Shown: piece after piece, positions 35,863-44,111 of the stretch
How positions within the stretch are numbered: position 1 is the stretch's first letter
How the letters are laid out: every line of letters begins with the position of its first letter
DNA from: Candidatus Cloacimonadota bacterium
Lineage (GTDB): Bacteria; Muiribacteriota; UBA6191
DNA length: 64,000 nt
NCBI GenBank assembly: GCA_023954715.1
Contig: JAGSHD010000006.1
Location: 216,064 to 280,063 of the forward strand
Direction of reading: 5' to 3'
Made by a program: the position numbers and the translations under genes
Notes under the pieces: model-generated
Database searches by the model: none
What the model was told of the DNA's origin: nothing
Seen by the model: only the letters and a program-made list of their open reading frames with translations

Positions 35863-36840
35863 TTAGTTCGCTTTTAACTCTTTTACTGCCTCAGTTAATT
35901 TAGGTACGATATCAAATAAATCGCCAACTAAACCATAATCAGATAGTGAAAAAATTGGAGCTTCTTCGTCTTTATTGATTGCAACGATTACTTTAGAGTT
36001 ACTCATCCCGGCTGTATGTTGTACTGCACCAGAAATACCCACTGCAATATATAAATCAGGAGAAACTACTTTTCCTGTTTGGCCTACTTGCAAAGATGGT
36101 TCAGCAATTCCGTTTTCTACTAAAGCTCTAGTTGAACCAACAGCTGCACCAAATACATCTGCCAATTTTTCAACTAATTCAAAACCGGACTTATCTTTAA
36201 CACCTCTACCACATGCGATTACAACGTTTGCATCATCAAGACTTACACGATCACTCTGTGCTGAGATAAGCTCTTTAAAGACAGCTTTAATATCAACTGT
36301 ACCTAGATCAACACTCTCTATATCACAAGAAAGTGAAGTATCTGCTTCAACGGCATCAAAAGACCCGGATCGAATCGATAAAATTACCAAATCATCAGAT
36401 GACTCCATTTTACTTACAGCTTTTGCTGCCATTAATGGTCTTTCTATCTGAACTTTTCCACCATCTAAACTAACAGCTGAACAATCCATGATTCCGCAAG
36501 CATTTGTTGCCCCAACTAAACCAGGTAAATAATCTTTTACAGACTCACTGGTAGGCACCATTACTAACTTTGGAGATGATGCATCGATTACTTTTTTCAA
36601 ACCATCGATAAAAGGTCGATTTAAGTAATTTTTAAACATGGAGTTTTCTACAGTATATATTTTTGATACACCATAATGTGCCAATACTTTTGCTTCTTGT
36701 GCGATCGCTTCACCAAGAATTACTGCTTCTAAGCTTGACCCAGAGGCATCGGCTAATTTCTTTGCTTCTGAAAGAACTTCAAAAGTAGACTTTTTAATTT
36801 TATTATCTTTTTGGTCTGCAATTACTAAAATTTTACTCAT
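35863..36840 (-). CDS. etfA: Electron transfer flavoprotein alpha subunit
   Basis: 325 aa. The C-terminal FAD domain has the ETF-alpha signature: VGQTGKVVSPDLYIAVGISG, then QHTAGMSNSKVIVAINKDEE and APIFSLSDYGLVGD. It forms the heterodimer with EtfB that accepts electrons from acyl-CoA dehydrogenases. It starts nine bases after etfB. The 103 bases to the next gene are the longest gap inside this operon; no terminator stands out there. Confidence 0.95.
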   Translation of the reverse strand: MSKILVIADQKDNKIKKSTFEVLSEAKKLADASGSSLEAVILGEAIAQEAKVLAHYGVSKIYTVENSMFKNYLNRPFIDGLKKVIDASSPKLVMVPTSESVKDYLPGLVGATNACGIMDCSAVSLDGGKVQIERPLMAAKAVSKMESSDDLVILSIRSGSFDAVEADTSLSCDIESVDLGTVDIKAVFKELISAQSDRVSLDDANVVIACGRGVKDKSGFELVEKLADVFGAAVGSTRALVENGIAEPSLQVGQTGKVVSPDLYIAVGISGAVQHTAGMSNSKVIVAINKDEEAPIFSLSDYGLVGDLFDIVPKLTEAVKELKAN

Positions 36841-36849
36841 TACAATCTC

Positions 36850-37638
36850 CTATAAAACTTTAGCTTCGTTAGTAAGCTTATCGATTAATGTAGAAACTAA
36901 CTCACTTGCTTCCCCTTCAAACTTTTCTCCCGCTTTTCTAGCTTTTGGGAAATCCATTGAAAGAAGAGTTGATTTTGAACCTGACTTGCCAACAGCATCT
37001 GTAGCTAAACCCAAATCAGCTACACTGACTTTATTCATAGGTTTTTTCTTAGATTGCATGATCCCTCTTAGTGAAGGAATCCGTGGTTCGTTCATATCAT
37101 TAGAGCAACTAACAATACAAGGAAAGCTTAATTCAACTTTTTCTTGCCCGGCATCACCTTGTCTTGTTACTAAAATAGATTTTGCCTCTTCGTTTACTTC
37201 TAAACCAACAGCATTCGTAACATAAGGTATATTTAGTTTTTCAGCTAATAATCCACCTGTCAAACCCATATCCATATCTTGAGATTGTTTTCCACACAAA
37301 ATTGCGTCATATTCTTTATCTTTAAAAAATGCTTCTAAAACATTGGCAGCAGCATGAGAGTCAGACCCTTCAAAGGCATCATCTTCAATATGGAATGCAT
37401 CATTTGCTCCCATAGCTAAACCTTTTCTTAAAGCTTCTTTACCTTTTTCAGCACCCATTAATACCAAAGATAAATCTAATTCAGAAACTGCATCTTTGAT
37501 TACTAAGGACTCTTCTACAGCAGATGCATCGTAAGCATTCAATACGTAGTTTAAATCGTCTTTTTGTAGCTCTCCATCTTTAATTTGGAATGCCATTGCT
37601 ACATCAGGCACTTGCTTACAACAAACAAAAAACTTCAT
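36850..37638 (-). CDS. etfB: Electron transfer flavoprotein beta subunit
   Basis: 262 aa. Typical ETF-beta features are the N-terminal FFVCCKQVPDV, the LNAYDASAVEESL helix, ILCGKQSQDMDMGLTGGLLAEKL, and the C-terminal PRIPSLRGIMQSKKKP recognition segment that binds partner dehydrogenases. Whether it is a bifurcating or a simple ETF cannot be settled by eye, but the ETF-QO in the same operon argues for the simple, quinone-linked type. It begins three bases after the leading dehydrogenase gene. Confidence 0.94.
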   Translation of the reverse strand: MKFFVCCKQVPDVAMAFQIKDGELQKDDLNYVLNAYDASAVEESLVIKDAVSELDLSLVLMGAEKGKEALRKGLAMGANDAFHIEDDAFEGSDSHAAANVLEAFFKDKEYDAILCGKQSQDMDMGLTGGLLAEKLNIPYVTNAVGLEVNEEAKSILVTRQGDAGQEKVELSFPCIVSCSNDMNEPRIPSLRGIMQSKKKPMNKVSVADLGLATDAVGKSGSKSTLLSMDFPKARKAGEKFEGEASELVSTLIDKLTNEAKVL

Positions 37639-37641
37639 GTG

Positions 37642-38784
37642 TTACCTTCCTATAAGTGTTGATGACACAACTAATTTTTGAATCTCAGTTGTACCTTCAT
37701 AAATTTCAGTTATTCGAGCATCTCTAAAGAATCTCTCTACATCGTACTCTTTGATATATCCATATCCACCATGAATTTGAACTGCTTTGTTTGATGCAAA
37801 AGTTGCAGTTTCAGCTGCTAAAATTTTAGCTTTACTTGAATAGAGTGAATAGTTTTTACCAGAATCTTTTAAAAATGCTGCTTTTAATGTGACTAATCGA
37901 GCAGAATCATATCTAGCATGCATATCTGCAAGCATAAATTGAATACCCTGAAAGTTACTGATCGTCTTACCAAATTGAGCTCGCTCTTTAGAGTACTTTA
38001 CTGACTCTGCGATACATCCCTTAGCGATACCTAGAGCCTGAGCTGCAATACCGATTCGACCTGCATCTAAAGTTGTCATTGCAACTTTAAACCCTTTATT
38101 AAAGTCTCCTAAACGATGCTCATCTGTAAGTTTTACATCTTCAAATACTAGTTCAGAAAGACCAGATGCTCGAATACCCATTTTTCCGTGCATAGGTATC
38201 ACGCTAACACCAGGCATATCTCTCTCGATGATAAATGCTGTAATACCACGATTACCTAAAGATGCATCGGTACTTGTAAATACAATAAAAGTATCTGCAT
38301 TTGTACCGTTAGTGATAAAGATTTTTGAACCGTTAACAATCCATCCTTCACCATCTTTTTTAGCAACAGTTTTCATTGATGCACAGTCAGATCCTGAATT
38401 TGCTTCAGTTAAACCGTAACATCCAATCTTTTCACCCATTGCTAAGGGCTTTAAATATTTTTGTTTTTGCTCTTCTGTTCCGTATTTTAGTAGGGGATCG
38501 CATACTAGGGAGTTATTTACACTTAAGATTACTCCAGTAGAAGCACAGTGACGGGATATTTCTTCCATCATTAGGACATAAGAAACATAATCCATGTCAG
38601 ATCCACCGTATTGCTCAGGAATAGCAACTCCCATGAAACCCATTTCTCCTGCTTGTTTGATTAAATCTACAGGGAACTCTTGTGTTACATCAAGCTGTCT
38701 TGCAACCGGTGCAACAAATTTTTCAGCAAAATCTCTAGCTGAATCACGAATCATTTTCTGATCTTCATTTAATTCTAAAATCAT
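37642..38784 (-). CDS. Acyl-CoA dehydrogenase (first gene of the ETF operon)
   Basis: 380 aa with complete family motifs: GCYGLTEANSGSDCASMKTVA, FITNGTNADTFIVF, AQFGKTISNFQG, IHGGYGYIKEYDVERFFRDA and the catalytic Glu in EIYEGTTEIQK. Short-chain (butyryl-CoA-type) enzymes are its nearest relatives by these motifs. Since Kal yields crotonyl-CoA, the crotonyl/butyryl-CoA pair is a reasonable substrate, though not proven. CGGAG stands just before ATG 38784. A long leader and a good promoter lie upstream. Confidence 0.92.
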   Translation of the reverse strand: MILELNEDQKMIRDSARDFAEKFVAPVARQLDVTQEFPVDLIKQAGEMGFMGVAIPEQYGGSDMDYVSYVLMMEEISRHCASTGVILSVNNSLVCDPLLKYGTEEQKQKYLKPLAMGEKIGCYGLTEANSGSDCASMKTVAKKDGEGWIVNGSKIFITNGTNADTFIVFTSTDASLGNRGITAFIIERDMPGVSVIPMHGKMGIRASGLSELVFEDVKLTDEHRLGDFNKGFKVAMTTLDAGRIGIAAQALGIAKGCIAESVKYSKERAQFGKTISNFQGIQFMLADMHARYDSARLVTLKAAFLKDSGKNYSLYSSKAKILAAETATFASNKAVQIHGGYGYIKEYDVERFFRDARITEIYEGTTEIQKLVVSSTLIGR

Positions 38785-38801
38785 GATTTCTCCGTTATTT
38801 C

Positions 38802-38920
38802 TATACCAAAGAAATTGAGTAAATTGAGAGTTCTTGATCTTAGCTAATGATTTTGCTCTAGTCAGCCTTTTTGCTGGTGTTTCTGTTCAGGAACTATAAG
38901 TGGTACAACTCTTTGGTATA
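38802..38920 (-). promoter_or_regulatory. Inverted-repeat-bounded element in the leader of the dehydrogenase/ETF operon
   Basis: TATACCAAAGA at 38802-38812 is perfectly complementary to TCTTTGGTATA at 38910-38920. In the mRNA this would close an 11-bp helix around 97 bases, with the 3' arm ending about eight bases before the CGGAG ribosome site. Inside, CAGC/GCUG and GUUC/GAAC pairs are possible. It could be a cis-regulatory RNA, a pair of protein-binding sites, or a small inverted-repeat element (MITE-like, with TA at the ends). I see no match to a riboswitch consensus known to me. Confidence 0.4.
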
Positions 38921-38964
38921 TCAGGTGTATTATTTCAGATAATAAGGTCTTTTAAAACTTTCGC

Positions 38965-38993
38965 AGTATATCACCTTCATAAATATCAGGCAA
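38965..38993 (-). promoter_or_regulatory. Predicted sigma-70 promoter of the dehydrogenase/ETF operon
   Basis: On the minus strand TTGCCT (38993-38988) and TATACT (38970-38965) are 17 bases apart, and TGA just before the -10 makes it an extended -10. The predicted leader is about 170 bases long. Confidence 0.65.
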
Positions 38994-39074
38994 TTGTAGC
39001 AAAAAGGGAGCACTTTTTCTTTTGCACCAAAACACGCTATAGCTTTGGTTCTATGGATCATTTTTGAGTAAAAA

Positions 39075-39111
39075 AAAATCCCACAACTTAAAATTTAAGT
39101 TGTGGGATTTT
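39075..39111. terminator. Strong intrinsic terminator
   Basis: A perfect 18-base stem (AAAATCCCACAACTTAAA and its complement, one-base centre) is followed on the minus strand by a run of nine T. It terminates the minus-strand gene ending at 39120. Confidence 0.9.
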
Positions 39112-39119
39112 GTTTAAAC

Positions 39120-40394
39120 TTATTTGATTTTTAGTCTATCAAGTTCACTGATAACGCTCAAAGCTAAGTTCTTTCGTTCTACTCTTGCTTCATATACGCT
39201 GATATACTGTGCTTTTCTTCTTAATTGTCGTAAAAGATCAGGCGTTGTATTTTTCAGTCTTTGCCAAAAATTTGTTGGTAAAGTATAAGGATTAAAATCA
39301 AAGCTACTTACTTCTGAGTTCGTTAATCCAACTTTATAATCTACACCCTGCTTTAGCATGGTGATTTCACTTCTTAATCGATCCCAAGACATAGTCCCAA
39401 GCTCAATTTTGTTTCTATAGTAAGTCAGTTCTTGTGATGAAGGATTTCGTCTAAGTATTTCTTGGAAGATTCTAGTGATTCTTGAATTAACATTACCTGT
39501 GATTGGGCTTAATTTTAATCTTTCACACTCAGTTCGCAATTGAGGAAGAGTCATTACTCCTCTTCTTAGCCGATCTGAATAAACTAATTTTTCTTGTTCA
39601 CTAGCATGACGTCCAGCATATCGAATAAAGTATTGCTCAACTAGTTCAGTGTACTCATCAGAAGTGTCCTCATTTTGAAGAGTTTGAATCATTGATCTTA
39701 CTTGAGATGCCGTCTTTTGCTTTGTATCTAACAATCTTGCATAATAGTTTAACTCTTTAGAAGTAGGATATCTTTGGTGATATGTTCTAAATACTCTATT
39801 TACAAAATCAATGCTTCTTTGAGAGATTGTTGACCCAGAGTTTTTAACTTCTACAGTTTCAACTTTCACACCTAACAAAGCCAATGAACTACCATGTCTT
39901 TGTAAACTGATCTCAATGTGGTTCATTCCATCAACTACGTGCTCAGCAATTGACCATCCACTCTCTGTAAATCTCCATCGGTCTGTAGGACTATGATTTG
40001 ATATAACATTACGTCCATTAACATAAATCTCAAGTTTTCCGGATTGATGCCCAACTAGTCGCTCAAGAATTGATAATCTAGCAGATCGAACAGAGTACTT
40101 TCTGCTCTTTTTAAAATAGATATCTAATTTTGAAAAACCAGGCTGCTCTAACAAAACGTAATTATAATTACCTTGAGGCTCATAAGCATAACGAATTCCA
40201 ACTGAATTCATGTTCATGTTGCCTTCTAGATAACCTTTTTGAAAGGCACAGTATAAATATCGCTTTGCAATATTTTGCCCTGGTACTGGACTATAAGTGC
40301 TACCTGAGTGGTGAACTTTTGCCCCATAAGATATGGACTTAGCAAAGTTTGTGCTCACTAACCCGATGAATAATAATAATGATAAGAGTTTCAT
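39120..40394 (-). CDS. Secreted protein with DUF4214-like repeats
   Basis: 424 aa from ATG 40394, chosen over the frame start at 40424 because GAGG lies seven bases upstream and a clean signal peptide follows (MKLLSLLLFIGLVSTNFA). Residues about 20-165 look like a beta-rich jelly-roll or carbohydrate-binding module (KLDIYFKKSR, GKLEIYVNGRNV). Then three repeats follow, each with a Y/F-x-x-x-x-R-x-P/A-s-x-x-E-L-x-x-Y pattern (RYPTSKELNYYARLL, RHASEQEKLVYSDRL, RNPSSQELTYYRNKI), like the DUF4214 domain of surface proteins. A basic helical tail ends it. It is a single-gene unit. The role is unknown; surface or glycan binding is a guess. Confidence 0.65.
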   Translation of the reverse strand: MKLLSLLLFIGLVSTNFAKSISYGAKVHHSGSTYSPVPGQNIAKRYLYCAFQKGYLEGNMNMNSVGIRYAYEPQGNYNYVLLEQPGFSKLDIYFKKSRKYSVRSARLSILERLVGHQSGKLEIYVNGRNVISNHSPTDRWRFTESGWSIAEHVVDGMNHIEISLQRHGSSLALLGVKVETVEVKNSGSTISQRSIDFVNRVFRTYHQRYPTSKELNYYARLLDTKQKTASQVRSMIQTLQNEDTSDEYTELVEQYFIRYAGRHASEQEKLVYSDRLRRGVMTLPQLRTECERLKLSPITGNVNSRITRIFQEILRRNPSSQELTYYRNKIELGTMSWDRLRSEITMLKQGVDYKVGLTNSEVSSFDFNPYTLPTNFWQRLKNTTPDLLRQLRRKAQYISVYEARVERKNLALSVISELDRLKIK

Positions 40395-40676
40395 AATAAC
40401 CTCGTTTAAAATTTTTGTTGCCACTTTTGGCAGTTACACTTCAAAGGTTTTTCTTTGTAAATTTTAAATCAATGCCTGTATCAACTTTAAAATGCTATTT
40501 CTTTGTTCAAACTATAAGGATTATTTTATAGATGTCAACAGGTAGCACATTAAAAAATCATTCTGATTGATTTCTTACTGAAAATTCCAATTTATCATGC
40601 TCCAAAATTTATAGTTTTAACCTTATGATATGATAAGATTTCATATACTATACACACAATCAACCAATAATTTAAT

Positions 40677-42014
40677 ATGTATTCCTCAATTTTCTTTTCA
40701 ATACTTCCATTTAGTTGTTTTCTTTTTTTATCTATATCTTCTGAATTTCTCGTTGATAATAATACGAGCTACTTTTTGTTAGTCCCATTTGTCGCCCTGC
40801 TCTCGCTTCCAATTTTTTATGCAAAAAACAAGATACGCGGCATACCTAACTTCTTTTTGTCACTATTTATCCTTTTTATACTCAAACATTTTTTCAGTTT
40901 TAGCCTATTAATAATTGTATCCTCCTATCTAAACGCACTATTAATGATACACCTTCTAGCTATAAAATCTTACAGTAAATGCTTGCTACCATTTGTGTTA
41001 GCTTTGAGTTTTAGCTTCATTCCATTTTTAGAGTATAAGTTACAATACATTCCGGATTCGCTTAAGTTATCAATGCTTTTAAAGCCTTCCTACACTTCGC
41101 ATAATTATATTTCCATCACTAAGCTAAAATCACTAATTCAATCTAAAGAAAATTCAATTCTTTTTCCTCTAAGCGCTTCCCCCTTGATCCGAAACAACAA
41201 GCAAATCAGATATAGTAAATACTGGCACAGTATATTTATGAATATCAAAAAAGACTTTCCTGTATTTTATGTTTTTAAAGATGATTCAAACTATTGGTTT
41301 TATGGTAACAAGTCTAAATCGTTTAGAGCTTTTTTTGATCCGTTTAAAAGTACTATAGACTCCTTAGATACTACTATAGAAAAGCAAGTCGAGCTTACTA
41401 ATATACTACTGCATCAAGTTCTTAGTTTTGACGGTTTATCTTACGATTCACAAGCCTTAAGTGAATGGCCTAAAAGTACATTTATTTTCAATCCATTTAG
41501 TAAAAACTATGATATTAGCTTGCACGAGTTTCATAAATTGTTTCCATATTTACTGTACAAGGAGCTCTTTTATAAACAGGCTCATAGCCAGCTATTTTCT
41601 AAACAAGTTCTTCAACAGATCGTCTTAAAAATGATTCAAGATAGGGAGTATATTGTTGCAGAAAACTTGATCTACTTTTACTTTACACTTTTTGGAATGG
41701 ATGAATCCTATACAATTATGACAACTATGTTATCCACGGTCTTTGCAAGCCCGCAATCATCTATTGCTGTATTATTGACAAAAGACCCGTCTACGGCATC
41801 TGATGCCTTTTTATACCAGAGTTACAAAGCCTTTGAATATCAAGAAAAGTTATTTTCTTCTTACGGAAATGCATATAAGTACGAGCTTCTTATTGAAACT
41901 TTAAGAAAACTATATAAACGAACAAAGTCTATGGATATTCAAAACAAAATCATTGAATACTCTAGACGACAAAGTCAATCTTTAGAATTTGTTGGTTGTG
42001 GTTGTACGGACTAA
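40677..42014 (+). CDS. Membrane protein of unknown function
   Basis: 445 aa. The first 125 residues hold about five hydrophobic segments, starting at the N-terminus (SIFFSILPFSCFLFLSISS). The remaining 320 residues are soluble and mostly helical, with Ser/Lys/Tyr-rich composition, and end in the short Cys motif VGCGCTD. I recognise no family. The ATG at 40677 has no strong ribosome site. The stop overlaps the stop of the convergent helicase gene by four bases. Its slightly different, very A+T-rich base use could mean a fast-evolving lineage-specific gene. Confidence 0.6.
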   Translation: MYSSIFFSILPFSCFLFLSISSEFLVDNNTSYFLLVPFVALLSLPIFYAKNKIRGIPNFFLSLFILFILKHFFSFSLLIIVSSYLNALLMIHLLAIKSYSKCLLPFVLALSFSFIPFLEYKLQYIPDSLKLSMLLKPSYTSHNYISITKLKSLIQSKENSILFPLSASPLIRNNKQIRYSKYWHSIFMNIKKDFPVFYVFKDDSNYWFYGNKSKSFRAFFDPFKSTIDSLDTTIEKQVELTNILLHQVLSFDGLSYDSQALSEWPKSTFIFNPFSKNYDISLHEFHKLFPYLLYKELFYKQAHSQLFSKQVLQQIVLKMIQDREYIVAENLIYFYFTLFGMDESYTIMTTMLSTVFASPQSSIAVLLTKDPSTASDAFLYQSYKAFEYQEKLFSSYGNAYKYELLIETLRKLYKRTKSMDIQNKIIEYSRRQSQSLEFVGCGCTD

Positions 42015-43963
42015 ACCTTCATAATAAATTCATCACCTATTTCACGTAAAAATCTCGAGGGAACTTGGTATTTTTCGACTCCATGAATATATCTGCTTCT
42101 AGCAGAAGAGAGATATAATTCTTTCATAGTACGTGTTACACCTACATAGCAAAGACGCCTCTCTTCTTCTAGAAGGTTTGCATCTTCTAGTGAGTTGGCA
42201 TGTGGAAATAACTCTTCTTCCAATCCCACCATAAACACGTAATCAAACTCAAGACCTTTAGCATTGTGTAAAGTCATCATTGTTACAAGCCCTGAATCTT
42301 CCTCAAATCCATCGATTGCAGCGACCAATGCTGTTTTTTCTAAATATCCTTCAAGAGTCGGGTTTTCTTCATTCTCTTCATATTCAGCCATAGTATTAAT
42401 CAATTCATCAATGTTTTCTAAACGCTCATGCTCGTCTTTTGATCTTAAGTAATTAATATAATCTGTTTTTTCTAGTAAAAACCTGGTTAAATCGACTAAG
42501 CTATGGTTTTCATGGAAAAAATCTAAAAACTCTAGGTAGAAGTTATAAAATCCTAATAATTTCTTTTGTACACCTGCCCCTACTGTATCAATTCCATCTA
42601 AAGCCAATAGTGGTGGGATACGGTGGTTTTCAGCAAATGATCTTAACTTTGTTAATGTGGCCGCTCCAATTCCACGTGCTGGCACATTAATAATTCGATA
42701 TAAGGCTTCACTGTCTTTGGCATTATGGAGTAGAGATAAATAAGCTAAAACGTCTTTAATTTCTTTACGTTCAAAAAATCGATGTCCCCCAAAGATTTGA
42801 TAAGGTATACCTTCACGGATAAATTGTTGCTCCATCACTCGGGATTGAGCATGAGTTCGATATAAAATTACAGCTGTACTTAAGTTTACCCCTTCATCTT
42901 GCAAATTTAAGATAGTCCGACATACATCTCTTGCTTCATCATGTCCATCAAAGCCTAAAAAATATGGCAACATATCGCCATCATCCTTGTGAGGTATCAT
43001 ACTTTGCTTGTCAGTTGTACGTTGTGTATTATTTGAAATTAAAAGATTAGCTGCTCTCAAGCAGTTTCCGGGGCATCTATAATTAATATTTAACTCATAT
43101 CTCTTAACTTCTTGGTCAGGAGTAGAGTAATCACTAGTAAAATTAATGATATTTTGTATGTTTGCACCACGCCAAGAGTAAATTGACTGATCTTCATCAC
43201 CCACAACACATACATTGCCGTGTTTTTTAGAGAGAAGTTTTACAAGGTCATACTGAATCTGATTGGTATCTTGATACTCATCAACTAAAATATACTCAAA
43301 ACGTTCTTGATATATCTCTAAGATTTCTGGATGATCTTCAAATAAGGTTAACAAATGAAATTGTAAGTCATCAAAGTCCATTGCATTCGCCTCTTTTAAT
43401 GAGGACTGAAACTTGTCGTAAACCTTGACTATATTTTGGTCGTTTACTTCTTTGTGGGCTTCTTCTGGATGAATATTATCACCTTTAAAGTTAGAAATGT
43501 ACGATAACAAAGTTTTCACTTGATAGCGTTTGGGATCAATGTTTAGATCTTTCATAATCGCTTTGACTAAGGTTTTTTGTTCACTAGGCCCATAAATAGA
43601 AAAGTTTTTATCAAAACCTAAGGCTTCCGGGTGTTTTCTTAGTATTTTTGCACCCATGGAATGAAAAGTCGTCACCCATAAACCACGACTCTCTTCTTGA
43701 ATCAAGTGCTTTACTCTCTCAAGCATTTCTTTTGATGCCTTATTCGTAAAAGTCACCGCTAAAACAGCTTCTGGTGATACCTGTCTATCTCGAATTAAAT
43801 GAGCTATTCGATGGGTAATTACTCTTGTTTTACCTGAACCAGCTCCGGCCAAAATCAAAACAGGGCCTTCTACCTCTAACACTGCAATCTTTTGAACTTC
43901 ATTTAACCCAGCTACAAAGGCTGTATTGGAGTAATCTATAACTTCTTCCATTGGACTTCTCAT
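42011..43963 (-). CDS. UvrD/PcrA/Rep-family ATP-dependent DNA helicase
   Basis: 650 aa superfamily 1A helicase. Walker A is LILAGAGSGKTRVITHRIAHL (motif I), followed by AVTFTNKASKEM (Ia), YILVDEYQDTNQIQ (II), VVGDEDQSIYSWRGA (III), VMTMHNAKGLEFDYVFMVGLEE (V) and EERRLCYVGVTR (VI), all intact. It unwinds DNA 3' to 5' in repair and replication. It is slightly shorter than PcrA/UvrD (about 720), lacking most of the C-terminal extension, closer to Rep size; the paralogue is not decided. A good promoter stands upstream. Confidence 0.95.
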   Translation of the reverse strand: MRSPMEEVIDYSNTAFVAGLNEVQKIAVLEVEGPVLILAGAGSGKTRVITHRIAHLIRDRQVSPEAVLAVTFTNKASKEMLERVKHLIQEESRGLWVTTFHSMGAKILRKHPEALGFDKNFSIYGPSEQKTLVKAIMKDLNIDPKRYQVKTLLSYISNFKGDNIHPEEAHKEVNDQNIVKVYDKFQSSLKEANAMDFDDLQFHLLTLFEDHPEILEIYQERFEYILVDEYQDTNQIQYDLVKLLSKKHGNVCVVGDEDQSIYSWRGANIQNIINFTSDYSTPDQEVKRYELNINYRCPGNCLRAANLLISNNTQRTTDKQSMIPHKDDGDMLPYFLGFDGHDEARDVCRTILNLQDEGVNLSTAVILYRTHAQSRVMEQQFIREGIPYQIFGGHRFFERKEIKDVLAYLSLLHNAKDSEALYRIINVPARGIGAATLTKLRSFAENHRIPPLLALDGIDTVGAGVQKKLLGFYNFYLEFLDFFHENHSLVDLTRFLLEKTDYINYLRSKDEHERLENIDELINTMAEYEENEENPTLEGYLEKTALVAAIDGFEEDSGLVTMMTLHNAKGLEFDYVFMVGLEEELFPHANSLEDANLLEEERRLCYVGVTRTMKELYLSSARSRYIHGVEKYQVPSRFLREIGDEFIMKV

Positions 43964-43989
43964 TTTTAAACTTAAATTATCTGTACATA

Positions 43990-44018
43990 TTAATACAAAA
44001 TAATATCATATTTGTAAA
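43990..44018 (-). promoter_or_regulatory. Predicted promoter of the helicase gene
   Basis: On the minus strand TTTACA (44018-44013) and TATTAA (43995-43990) stand 17 bases apart, about 27 bases before the start codon. Confidence 0.55.
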
Positions 44019-44065
44019 ATAATGGATGATTGTGAGTATCATTACATTCAGTCCAAAATAGAAAA

Positions 44066-44094
44066 AAGCCTTAAAATAGACTATTTTAAGGCTT
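44066..44094. terminator. Intrinsic terminator after the fibre-like protein gene
   Basis: AAGCCTTAAAATAG pairs perfectly with CTATTTTAAGGCTT; T runs follow on the minus strand. It serves the minus-strand gene ending at 44112. Confidence 0.88.
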
Positions 44095-44111
44095 GGTTCA
44101 AAAGTTTGAAT

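Larger units (their letters stand above)
38785..39119. other. Intergenic region upstream of the acyl-CoA dehydrogenase operon
   Basis: 335 bases without a gene. It holds, from right to left, the terminator of the minus-strand gene starting at 40394 (39075-39111), the promoter of the dehydrogenase operon (38965-38993) and a leader of about 170 bases containing an 11-base inverted repeat. Confidence 0.7.

Noticed and set aside
35975..36451. 158-codon plus-strand frame inside etfA
   Set aside because: Antisense to a well-conserved gene, with composition expected of a shadow frame.
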